NCBI RefSeq assembly: GCF_901000735.1
Contig: NC_081542.1
Span: 30,886,111 to 30,950,110, forward strand
Length of the DNA stretch: 64,000 nt
Reading direction: 5' to 3'
DNA from: Corylus avellana
Taxonomy: Eukaryota; Streptophyta; Magnoliopsida; Fagales; Betulaceae
Shown here: in pieces, positions 10,972 to 21,162 of the stretch
Position numbering within the stretch: the first letter of the stretch is position 1
Layout: the number at the start of each line of letters is the position of its first letter
Made by a program: the position numbers and the translations under genes
Notes under the pieces: model-generated
What the model was told of the DNA's origin: nothing
Database searches by the model: none
What the model saw: only the letters and a program-made list of their open reading frames with translations

Positions 10972-12180
10972 TAAAACTGAATTGACGTTATTGACACAAC
11001 TAAAAAAAAGTATGATCCATTCGAAATCCTAAAGTCCAAATGTCCAGCCCTAAAAAAAATCCTAACTAATCAAACATTGAAATTGGGCTTAAAAAAAAAA
11101 GGCTAGGCCGAACAGCTAGGGGAAAGGCCTTTCCTCTTAAAAAATTGACAGGCCCGAGGCCATTTCGAACTCACCGACCATTACCGTCACCGACTTGGCG
11201 ATGACAGTTTTATTCTTTGTTTGAAAAAAGTTAGTGAAAAGAGAAATAATTTTTTTAAAATAAAAGATTGGTTCTCAAATGATGTGTCACAATCCCATAA
11301 GTTGGTAACACATTTTTCAAAATAATAAATCTCATTGGATGGTGATGGATGATTTGAGAACCAACTTTTAGAGAAGAAAAAAAGAAAAAAAATAGAGACT
11401 AGTGAAAAATACCAACTTACATTTTTCAAAAGCCCCTACTATTACCTTTTTATCCAAGTCTCAGCCCTATAAAAAGTATGATGCCCCCAAACTCTAGATA
11501 GAATATTTCAAAATTTTCAAAAATTTGCATTATTCAATATAATGCAAATTTTAGAAATTTGCATTATTAAATATAATCCAACGAGAGCAACTAATAACCA
11601 CCAACTCCATCACATAATATTGAACTAACAACTTGTCTTAAAACAATAACCGAACCAAAAATAAATAAAAAATATTAAATCATTCATTAATTACAATATC
11701 AACCTCAAATAACCGATACAATAATAAAACTCTTCAAGGAAAAATAAATAATCAAAGCAAATTTAAAACAACTTTTAGAATCCTCTGGACTTCTTGGAGT
11801 CTAGAGCGAGATGAATCCTATTTACCATTTAACTTTTAATTTATTTGTGATTTTAAAAGATACATTACAATTAGGAGGACACTAACAGAACACTAAAAAA
11901 ACATCTAGCATTTTCCTTTGAAAAATGTTAAGGAGATAAAATGATTCACTTTAATAAGTAAAAAACGTTAATTGTGGGTGTGAAGTCGAGCCATTTCAAG
12001 AAACTTACCGTTTTACCTGTTTCAAAACATTAAATTTAATAAAAAGCTTGTAAACAAGTAACATCCATACAAATTATCGAATATATCTTTTTCTATTTTA
12101 CTTAAATATTATTATTTTATTAGTTTTAAACCAATCAAAAAAGAGTAGGGCAAAAAATAAGCTTAAAAAATTATATAACT
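10972..12180. other. Intergenic DNA with a small stem-loop MITE
   Basis: At about 11262-11370, AGATTGGTTCTCAAAT and the reverse complement of ATTTGAGAACCAACT form the arms of a roughly 105-bp inverted-repeat element, present also in unit B (about 34806-34917). Around 11596 is the empty site of the solo LTR found in unit B at 35131-36458. No gene seen. Confidence 0.5.
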
Positions 12181-12369
12181 TCAGTTTTCTGGCTCTTGGA
12201 ATGAGATCCTAATCATCTCTAGTTCACTTGAACTGGATAGGAGCCATTGCTTTAATAAACTCGAAGGCTTAAAAATAACCATGTCATCAAATTGTGATGG
12301 ACCTGCTTCGCACCCAATTGTTCTCTTCTTCTCCACATAATACCCTCTTCCTCTCTCTTCCACCAAATG
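12181..12369 (-). pseudogene. Terminal exon relic split by the gypsy insertion (unit A)
   Basis: Minus-strand frame open to TGA at 12181: HLVEERGRGYYVEKKRT, then ...QWLLSSSSELEMIRISFQ.... It ends at the gypsy LTR boundary, with TSD AAATG at 12365-12369. The other half of the exon survives beyond the far LTR in unit B (48899-48912). The joint reads VGVHLVEE and is preceded by a splice acceptor. VGVHLV resembles the post-LRR end of TIR-NBS-LRR proteins, but this is only a short similarity from memory. No other exons were recognised. Confidence 0.35.
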
Positions 12370-12945
12370 TGTTTGAGCAGTTTTCCGAATGATGATGTGG
12401 GAGGGGTCTTGTGAATAGCCTGATGCCTGAGGAATCAATTGACTACAGAAGGCAAAAAGAAAGGATCAAAGCTACCGGCATTGTCCAGCTGGGATAGCTC
12501 TGATGCCTAATTTAGTCACAGTGTTTAAGAGAAATATAACTTCGAAGATTGATGGGTCAGATGATAACAAGCAGAGATATTCAGTTTTTGAGAGGTGGAA
12601 AAAGTAGTTACCAAAATCTGAGAGGGGACCCTCCTTTTATAGGCATCGGGTCTGTTCCTATTGACCAGATACTGTAGACTTTACCGAGGATCCACGTGTC
12701 AAGTAATATATTGAATAAAAATGAATAAATATCACAGGCATATTCAATGTTCTGAAAGTAATATTTGATAGTCTGCTAAATGCTCGGTTAACCGAGTATT
12801 TGAACCGAGCGTTATATATATGCCTGGCTCAGGCAAATATAATTTTACCGAGTGTAAATATGGTGAACAATAAAATAGCCGAGCTTTAATGATGGGCCGT
12901 TAGATCATTTTACTGGGCCCAACATAGCTGACCCATGATCCAACA
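12370..12945 (-). repeat. 3' LTR of the Tat-lineage gypsy element, unit A copy
   Basis: About 576 bp, TGTTTGAGCAG...ATCCAACA on the plus strand, homologous to 37227-37806 and 48319-48898. Same AAATG flank as in unit B, so this is the same insertion copied by the segmental duplication. Next to it at 12946-12958 is a C-run (GTTACCCCCCAATT), the polypurine tract on the minus strand. The minus-strand TATA box is CCTATAAAAGG at about 12634-12644. Confidence 0.85.
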
Positions 12946-15900
12946 GTTACCCCCCAATTCCCTAATCTAACAGATTACAAAAATTTCGTACTTCTGAGAA
13001 TGGGTTAGCTGTTTTTATAAGTTCGGTCTTTCTTTGGTAAAATAGATCGAATTGGGCTCTTAAATTCCAAATTTTTAAAATTTTGAATTTTCAAAAGATA
13101 ATAATTGGAACGTTTTAATGATTTACCTCCGCCTTTTTGAGAGCCACGCGTTGAGTTTCTTGCGGTTAAAACTTACGGTAGCCACGTGTCAGTTCCTGCA
13201 TGGAGAGTAAAAATAAAAAGCGCCTCTTGCTGAACCCTAGTTTCTAGGGCCTTAATTGTGCCGTTTCAGTTTTGCTTTCCGAAAACCTTTAAAAACTCCT
13301 CATCCCCTTCGCTTATTCTCCACTGTTACCCCACAGAAGCCATTGTTGTTCATTCTGAGCTTTTGTTGTTTTTCTCCCTATCACTTTCAAAACTGGCACT
13401 TCTTCATTTGAACCTTTCTGCTGAGTACTACTTTTCAAGAGTAGTATATTTCAGAACCTCGGTCGAGTCTGTTCCTTCGGCCAAGCCATTTATCCACCCA
13501 AACTGTCCCATACTCCATTACCTCAATTTCATTCTTCCTCTAATTGAACCCTTGGTCAACCGTCTTCGCTTGAGTATTGCCCATATTCTATTTTAACAAG
13601 GTCTTTCTTCCATCCCTCGTCCATTAGCCCCTTTTCACCGATACCTGATGAGTCGTAGAGTTGAAGATGTCCCTAGTGCATTGGGTGCTTTACACCCGGT
13701 CACATGGGAATCAAAACTGTCAGACCGCGATGAGCCCGAAATTCGCCAAATCTGACATCTCCCCGATTTGGTTCGACTGCGCTTTGATATCGACAGTGTT
13801 GGAGCAGTGGTGGACGTCGACAGTAACGAAATTTGTGTCTACTTGGAGATGTTTTGGATAGGACTGAGGCTTCCCCTCCCGAGGATAGTTCGGGAGCTAT
13901 TGAGTTATATTCGGATAGCTCCTCACCAATTGCTGCCGAACGGCTGGAGAATCTTCTTCACCTGTATGATCATTTGGCCGAAAATTCTCGGGGCAGATCA
14001 CCCCCTAACTGTGGTGGAGTTTCTGAAGATTTACCGACTGACCAAGTGTCCCAGGACCGAGTTTTTATTTACTTTCCAGATTCGAAAGAAATTAAAGCTC
14101 CTCACCTTCAGGCCCACCTATACCAGTAACAAAGGGTGGAAAGATGAATTCTTTTTCGTTCAAGGTGATTGGGAGTTTTCACCTTCAGAGGTTATTCGAG
14201 ATCCGAGTCTCCCTCGGGAAACCATCGCCCCATCAAACCGAGGTATAAACCGAGCTTCGCATTTTATTATTTTCCCTTTTTGCAGCAAAGCTAATCTTGA
14301 CATCTGTTTTCAGGTCAACAAGAACCGAGTTTAACCAAAGAGGAGATGTAGCGTGTAAGGGACTTACTGAGGTATGCCGAGCTTCATCCATTGGAGATGG
14401 ATTATGATGTTTTGATGACCGAGGAGAATAAGGCATTGTTCTTATGGACTCATGCACCTGCAAGGTTAGTGGAAGCTACTCCACCGAGAATATCACCTGC
14501 CGAGATGCCGAGAAGGTCAACTGCCGAGACTGCCGGCCCTCCAAAGAGAAAAGCCATCAGAGCTGAGGAGCCTTCTAAAGGAAAAGGCAAACGGAAAGCC
14601 GAAGATGCTTTTCCAAAAAAACCTTCGGCACCGATTGCTGCAAGAGTTTCTCTGGTGATCTCCTACGAGCCTAAGGATCCTAACATTCCATCTTTACAAA
14701 AGAGTAAGAAGAAGGAAAAGACCACCAAGGGTAGCTCAAGCAGAGAAGAGTAAGAAGAAGGTAAAGACTACTGAGGGTAGCTCGCAGGCAGCAGGGCCAG
14801 TTCCCGACCTTGAGTCGGAAGGGGTGGCAGTACACTCGGATGTTTTACACGAAGAAACAAGAGGTGGTGTAGCAAGTGACCTGGGAGCCCCTGGAAAGAG
14901 ACCTGCCCCTAGGGTAGAAGCACCTACTCCTGACATTAGAGCATACTCGGAGGTTCTTGGCGGGGTCAGGGAGTTCCTGAGTAAAAGAGATAAGTCAGCT
15001 TAGGATGCCCTTCTCGCAGAACGGCCTCCCCTATCATCTTCTCACACACCTGTTAGGACTGAAGTTTCTGCTCATGAAGTTTTAGAAGTCGAACCAATTT
15101 TGGCTGTTCCTCTCTCCTCTACTCCTACCGAGGTGTGCAGCTAAGTTCCTCTGACTCCGAAGAAGAACCGGTGGATGTTGGTCAGATTCTCAGAGATATT
15201 GCCTCACACATGCCAATAACACCGCCGCTTGCAGTGGTTTTTCCTGATCAGGCCGAGGGAGATAGTTCGTTTATGCATACCAAGTTTGCACACACCGAAA
15301 CTGCAACTGCCGAAACTCAGGTTGCCAAGGAACCTATGAATTATGAACCCTCTATGACCGAGCCTGTTGGTGAAGTACTAGTGACTCTGAAGCCTATAAT
15401 GTTGGAGCTTACCACTGCTGAAGAGGTGGCTGGTGCCCATGTGGTTTCTGAGCAAGTGGATGCCGAGCGTGCTGCGACTACTAATGAATCTGAAAGAGTA
15501 TCAACTGAAATCGGAGGTTCATCGCAGCTACCAAGAGATAATTCTCCAAATGACCCTGTAAGGACCCCACAGAGACCCCAAGAGCAGCCGGTCCATCAGC
15601 AGATCGCACACCTGACCCAATTACTTGGTCATTTGGGGAACCTCTTACTCGGCTAGGTGACAACTGTCTCGGAAATCCCTTTGTCGCTTTAGTCAACCTG
15701 GTCGCTGCTAATAGTTCGCCGGAAGTCAGTGCTCAGCTTTCTAAGGAAGTGATGGAGCACATGCTATACCATCAACTGGAGGTAAATTGCACTGTCTTTC
15801 TATTCTTTTTGAAGATAATGTTGGCGATTCTAAAACTCTTTCTTTTGTAGGGATCAATGCACAGTCTGAACTACTACCTCCACTTCAGAAGGTCTGCTAA

Positions 15901-16321
15901 AAACTCAGTTTTATAAACTGAGAATACCAAGAAGAAGCTTGAAGAGGCTGAAGTTGAGATAAACGAGTATAAGAGCTATCATCTCAACAGAGGAATGAAC
16001 TCCTTCTTGCTGGGGATCAGATTACCAGGTTGGAAGCAAGGTGTGTTCAAGCTGACTCTCGAATTCAAGAATTAGAAGTCGAACTAACGGCCGAGAAAGC
16101 TAAGGGTCAGAGGCTGCTGAACGACTACTCCACCCTTGAAGATGAAGCCGCTCAGCTCAAAGAAAGACATGCTAAAGCTGAACTTCAATGTCGAGCTACC
16201 GAGTCTCGCATTAACTTGGTTTCTAAAGAACTCAAGGATGCTTAGAAATACTCGGCTGCACAATGCACAAGAGCTGAGTTGGCTGAAGGAAAATTAAAGG
16301 CGGTTGAAGACCATCTCCTGG
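12946..16321 (+). pseudogene. Antisense coiled-coil gene of the gypsy element (unit A copy), truncated by the gap
   Basis: Plus-strand gene opposite to gag-pol. Exon 1 starts at ATG 13648, broken by TGA in the first 40 codons (unit B has TGC there), but the frame is open again from 13768 with LPNGWRIFFTCMIIWPKIL and HPLTVVEFLKIYRLTKC. Intron 14243 to about 14312 ends TTTTCAG. The following exon has an in-frame TAG (14349-14351) shared with unit B, then MDYDVLMTEENKAL and a Lys/Glu-rich region (14391-14750) with a frameshift near 14740. The coiled-coil exon (from about 15852) stops at the assembly gap. Equivalent to 38503-41642. Confidence 0.6.
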
Positions 16322-16421
16322 NNNNNNNNNNNNNNNNNNNNNNNNNNNNNNNNNNNNNNNNNNNNNNNNNNNNNNNNNNNNNNNNNNNNNNNNNNNNNNN
16401 NNNNNNNNNNNNNNNNNNNNN
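16322..16421. other. Assembly gap, 100 N
   Basis: Exactly 100 N. Left of it the gypsy antisense gene breaks off at a point matching 41155 in unit B. Right of it is an unrelated LTR fragment. A round 100 usually marks a gap of unknown size. Confidence 0.98.
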
Positions 16422-16553
16422 AGACCGCAATTTTCTCTCAACGACCTGCAAAACATAAAACACCAAAACTACAACAAACATCAGAAAATAATAAAGCTAA
16501 AGGCATAGCAAGTGTAAATTTAGGGGTCCAAATATGCAATATTTAGCACTCAT
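16422..16553 (-). repeat. LTR fragment of a gag-only LTR element
   Basis: Ends TTTAGCACTCATCA. The reverse complement starts TGATGAGTGCTAAATATTGC, the same family as the LTRs at 2261-3225 and 35131-36458. Left part lost in the gap. Confidence 0.6.
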
Positions 16554-17286
16554 CACCAACCTTGCAATTTCTTGAGTGTTGACCATGGTGGCATCCTTGA
16601 GTTCTTGAATGGCTTGGTTATTGACCATGGTGGAATTCTTAAGCTCTAGTATGCACTGGTTGACTGTTTGCCTGAACGCATTGAGTGCGTCTTCCAACGA
16701 TAAGTGTGATTGTGGCATTTGAGCGGTGGATTGGCCGGTTAGTTGCATGAAGGATTTGAGAGCGTCTTCCAACAAAGATTGTTGAGGAGAATAATTGCAA
16801 GGTGAAAGGGTAGAAGATTTGTTGTCGAACTGCAAATATTCAGGATGGTGCAGTTCATCAACTTGGGAAGCGTAATTTCCCGTACCATGAGCTTGCCATG
16901 AGAAATCAAAATGGTTGCTTTAGTTTGTGGTGTAAAAATTAGAATTTGACTCAAACCTTGGGCTGGAGAAATTGGCGTTCATCTACTCATATGAAAGATT
17001 GGAAAATTGTCCCCATGATGGACAATTACCAGAACTATGATAAGGGTTGGAGCAGTATGAACATCGTCCATGCGGCCAAAAATTGTGAGGGTAGTTGGTA
17101 GGAGCTAGTGTTCTACGACTATGAGAAGCATGTTGTACAAGAAAATTATTACAATCACCAAACAGAAAATTCATGCTTCACCCTCACTTTTTAGCATGCA
17201 AATATCCCACATAGAACAATAACCAAACGTTTTCCTCCGAAAATATTTTTTGACAAAAATATTTTGCCGACAAGTCCCGTGATGGT
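16554..17286 (-). pseudogene. gag-like coding remnant with CCHC knuckle
   Basis: The minus strand, from about 17174 down to 16554, encodes a gag-like protein with CSYCSNPYHSSGNC, a C-x2-C-x4-H-x4-C zinc knuckle, then repeated units rich in SLEDAL and NNQAIQELKD. A TAG follows NLSYE near 16983 (probably from CAG) and a further stop lies near 16925; otherwise the segments are colinear. No protease, RT or integrase is attached, so the element depends on others. The better preserved of three related gag remnants (others at 1252-1600 and 20912-23220). Confidence 0.6.
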
Positions 17287-18325
17287 ATTGTGAGTTATAA
17301 ATATTACTCGCAAGTGCACAAGTTGTGTGCAATATAGCTTTTGCAATTGCGAGGTTGAATCCACATGTAATTGTGTTTTGAAGAACAAAATATAACTAAA
17401 CTAATTTTATCCTAACCTAGTTCCAAAAGATTTTTGATTTTGAAAATAAATAAACATAAACTAAAGAAAAATAACAATAATCAAAAGATAAAAATACTAA
17501 AATTGTGGAATCCACACTCACCAAGTCAGAACAACACATTCCATGTTCATCAATACCATTCGAAGTTCTCACAAACAAACTCCTATGTGTGTTTTATTAT
17601 GCTTCACAAATGAATTAAATCATCTAATGTATCCATCTATTACCCAAATTACAAAAGATATCCGGATTAAACCAAATCATCAGTTGTATCCGTAAGATAA
17701 GTCACAAATAGATATCCAATTTTATTTGAAGTAATAAAGACCCAAACAAATAATTAAATGAAACTCTCCTAAATCATCACATGTATTCGGGAATCACAAT
17801 AGATATCCAAGAGTAATATCAATAATTGAATTAAAGCAAAACAATTGAATCCTTAAAAACCCATAAATTCAGATGATATTGACTTACATGAAAGTGTGTT
17901 GTTCTTCATCGGTGATGCTTCATCCTTAACCTTAGTTGAGAATTTAGCTATACATGATTGTTAAAAATATAACTTAAACCTAAAAACTAAACTAAAAGAG
18001 AGAAAAACTATAGAAATTCGGACTTTGTCACCAGCCTCTTGTTTTTTGAGGCTTAGCCGTCTTTTTACAGGGGATTCTAGGGCTTAAAACCCTAAAAACG
18101 GCGCTAGAGCATATATGGTGGGCGAGTGCGCTCGAGCGCATGGCCAGTACGCTCGATCTCACTCGGGCATGTGACTCTTCACATGCTCTATTTTTCACTT
18201 TAAACACGCTGTTTTCCCTCAGCAACCTACAAAATACTAAAAGCAAAGAACTAACACAAAACATTAGATTATGACACAGCCAAGGGATTAACAAATGTAA
18301 ACTAAGGGGCCAAAATATGTAAGCA
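17287..18325 (-). repeat. LTR of the gag-only element, right end lost
   Basis: Starts TGTGAGTTATAAATATTAC and has the family's internal words (GGATATCTATTGTG-type repeats at 17640-17810, palindromic GCGCTCGAGCGC at about 18125-18140). It breaks off at GGCCAAAATATGTAAGC before the expected terminal CACTTATCA, where the minisatellite region starts. Confidence 0.6.
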
Positions 18326-18334
18326 AAACTCAAT

Positions 18335-18808
18335 CAGGTCCCGGCAGGGTCCTAATCAAGTCCTGAGCGAGTCTCGGGAAGGTCTCGACAGGTCTAGGCA
18401 GGTCTCGGGTGGGTCCCAGGCAAGTCCGGTCAGGTCCCGAGCAAGTCGCAGTCAGGTCAAGGGCGGGTCCAGTTAGGTCTTAGTCAAGTCTTGAGCGAGT
18501 CCCGGTGAAGTCCCGAGCGGGTCTTGGGCAAGTCCCTACGAGGTCCTGGGCGGGTGCAGTCAAGTCCTGGACAAGTCCCGGTCAAGTCCTGGCGGGGTCC
18601 TGGGCGGGTCCGGGGACTGCTTTGTCTAGTTCTGGGCAAGTACGGTCAAGTCCTGACGGGGTCTCAGGCGGGTCCCGGTCAAGTCCGGGCGGGTTTTGTT
18701 TTGGTCCGATTCGATCCCGGCGGGGTCCCGAGCGGGTGCTGGGCGAGTCCCGAGCAGGTCCTAGTCAAGTCTCGTAGGGGTCCTGGGCGGGTCTTGGCAA
18801 GGTCCGTC
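18335..18808. repeat. GC-rich minisatellite, about 11-bp unit
   Basis: Imperfect tandem units of the type GTCCTGGGCGG / GTCCCGGTCAA, spaced 11 bases, about 43 units. The ORFs reading through it are artefacts of the repeat. Much more GC-rich than its surroundings. Confidence 0.8.
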
Positions 18809-18973
18809 GATTTCAAAATGAGACGAAAACCGTAAACTATTTTTCGAAAATTAAAGAATTTTCGGTCAAAAGGAAAATATTTTCCGTTGACCACTATTTT
18901 ACGTCGCAGTAAACACCGTAAAATGAGAAAATCATTTTCTAGAAACCATTTTACGTCAAAAGAAACGGAGCCT
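18809..18973. mobile_element. Remnant of a DNA-transposon-like repeat
   Basis: Contains repeated GAAAAT / ATTTTCC words and ends TTTTACGTCAAAAGAAACGG followed by AGCCTAAG, which resembles a transposon terminus. The other end was not identified; the minisatellite may be internal to this element. Confidence 0.3.
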
Positions 18974-19152
18974 AAGTGTTACAATTTTTTGTTTTTTAAT
19001 TTTCTTGGAGTATATTTTTTCTCAAGCAAGAATAATACTCATCATAAGTTCAAATCCTGAGTAATGATATTCTTTATACTTATTTGACATTATAGTTAAA
19101 ATATGCCATTTCAATTAATGTGAAGAGTTGCATTCCTCTTTCACCATATAAG
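18974..19152 (-). pseudogene. Fragment E: orphan upstream region of a lost DUF629 gene copy
   Basis: Similar in order and orientation to 9980-10182 and 34036-34240, upstream of copies A and B (for example TTTTCTTGGAGTAT...TTTTTTCTCAAGCA...GTGAAGAGTTG...TCTTTCACCATATA). The gene body that should lie to its left is replaced by the minisatellite and LTR sequence, so another array member was probably lost between A and B. Confidence 0.6.
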
Positions 19153-19159
19153 ACTTTCG

Positions 19160-19349
19160 TTCATGTCTGCACAATGGTTGCCCCTCCCCATTGATGGAAA
19201 TTAACTTGGGCTTTGATACCAACTGATGCAGCGCGACTTAGTAGGCTGTAAAGAAGAACAGCACAAAAGAACAAATATATATATATATGTATTTTTAGAT
19301 CTTGATATGATCAAACGATCTAAAAAATCTTCTCTATACGCTAGATACT
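19160..19349 (-). repeat. Internal edge and LTR start of a TR-GAG-like element
   Basis: TGATGCAGCGCGACTTAGTAGG from 19223 is the same LTR family as 57802-58196. To its left TTTGATACCAAC is the reverse complement of a GTTGGTATCAAA primer-binding site (initiator Met tRNA type). The LTR is interrupted by the solo LTR at 19350 and resumes at 20652. Confidence 0.6.
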
Positions 19350-20651
19350 TGTTGTGCCAAATACCCACCTAAATTAATAGGCAAATACACGGTACGTTTT
19401 ACTCGCAAGTGCACAAGATCAAAACGATAGTATAGTAGGCAAATATGAGATCATTCCCACGAGGATTGGTAAATTATGCTTTAGAAATATGAATTGTCCA
19501 GAATTGAAAGATTAAATTGAAATAATAATACGAACAAGAGTTAGAGTTTTGATATCCACCACTAATCATGCTCAATTAAGATAAACAATACTGATATACT
19601 TAATGCTTGCCAACCTAAGGGCATTGTATCTACTTCTTATGCTATTGATCTCCCTAAGTAACGAATTAGGCATGGAATGTATTCTAATTCTTTTCTTTCT
19701 CAAAGGATTTAGCATGGTATCTATTAAGTTATTCTTTAAGAAAGCATAAATCTATGGAAATTAACAAACACATGAAGCCTAGGGCATGGTATCTACTATC
19801 AGTTCTCCATGTTGATTAAACCAAGAACCCGTGAAGAGACTCTTTTGTCACTTTATTATGCCCAGGACTCGGTCATCCAAATTGACACAAATAACATAAA
19901 TCCAAACACATGCATATGGTTGTCAAGCACCTTGATATGAGGAATTTGATTAAACAGGAATTAACCAAGTTAGATACTCAACTATAATTGCAGTAAATGC
20001 GCCAATATTGAAATCCTAAGGAGACATGATTGAGGCTTCAATCTAGCCCCTAACAAAGAGTTAGTTACACATAATTTAAATAAAAACAAAAAGAAGAAAT
20101 CGAAAACACTTCTAGACTTGAGCCTCCAATTCTTATCTACAAGATTGTATATCTTTTCTAAAGCCATAGAGGTCTATTTATAGGCTTAGGAAAACCCTAG
20201 AAGCCCAGAAAACCTAGTAGACTCGTAGGTCAAAGTCCTAGTTAGAATAGGACTTTGAAAACCTAAGTTTAAATGAAAAAGAGGTCTGGCCGCTCTAGTG
20301 TGCTCGATCGCAAAGTGGTGCGCTCGAGCGCATGGCTGCGCTCGATCCTGGCTGTGATGCGCTCGAGCCTGGCTGATTGTGCGATCGAGCGCTGATGCAC
20401 TCAATCTTTGTCCTTGTGTGTTCGAGCCGCTGCGCTAAAGCCTAAACTTGCATGCGATCGATCCCAAGCTTCTAGCTTTTCCCAAAAATGCCTTTTATGA
20501 TCGGAACTTTCTAGAAACGCTTCCTTTTCTTCAAACAACCAAAAAACTACGAGAAGCACAAAAATGAAACAAAACATCACATAATAACCAAACTAAGAGA
20601 TTAACATATGTGAATTAAGGGGATAGAATATAAAATATTCAGCACTTATCA
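19350..20651 (-). repeat. Solo LTR, 1302 bp, TSD ATACT, nested in another LTR
   Basis: TGTTGTGCCAAATACCC...GCACTTATCA, flanked by ATACT at 19345-19349 and 20652-20656. Termini match the family of 35131-36458 in the opposite orientation, with a different interior. It contains a cluster of GCGCTCGAGCGC / GCGATCGAGCGC words at 20285-20460. No ORF of interest. Confidence 0.85.
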
Positions 20652-20911
20652 ATACTCTCTAGGATTTGAAAGAAAATCATGAAGAAACTCAACTCTGAGC
20701 AATCTTATTGAAATTAACTCAAATAATATCAAAACCTACGTTTCTAGCAGCTATAAGCATGTATTTATATCCCCCAAACCCTAACCCTGAAAATAAAAGG
20801 AAATTAAGTCGGTTTAGACAGTCTTGTTTGGGAAGACAACTCTTCCCAATTCTTCTCAATTTTTTTTCCTATTTTTTCGGTTGATTTAACACCACTAACA
20901 CTCAACTAACA
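20652..20911 (-). repeat. Right part of the interrupted TR-GAG-like LTR
   Basis: CTCTAGGATTTGAAAG...TATAAGCATGTATTTATA...AAGTCGGTTTAGA is colinear with the LTR at 59782-60175. The right end (ACTAACA) is approximate. Confidence 0.5.
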
Positions 20912-21162
20912 TCTCCTGACTTTAAAGCTCCTCTTCCTCAATTTTGTTGAATTCAGCAACTAGATCATCGAGCTATCCTTCCAACCTTCCAGTTGCTTCA
21001 GTGTTGGCCATAGTGGCATTTGTGATTTCTTGAATGGGTTGGTTGATTGTTTGCCTGAACTCATTGAGTGCGTCTTCCAATGATAATTCTGGTTGTGTTA
21101 TGGGCCTTGTGAATTGGTTGGTTAGTTGCATGAATTCTTTGAGAGAGTCTTCTAGTGAAGAT
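20912..21162 (-). pseudogene. gag-like remnant (C-terminal part), unit B element
   Basis: The minus strand encodes SLEDALNEFRQTINQPIQE and related repeats, homologous to 16554-16830. It runs into the solo LTR at 21163 and resumes at 22882. One in-frame TAG is visible. Confidence 0.5.

Noticed and set aside
13258..13596. 112-codon plus-strand ORF upstream of the antisense gene
   Set aside because: Low-complexity, not in frame with the conserved exon, and not preserved as one ORF in unit B; more likely leader sequence.
18505..18835. Overlapping plus-strand ORFs with Gly/Ser/Pro-rich repeats
   Set aside because: They read through the 11-bp minisatellite; the frame is open only because the repeat lacks stops.
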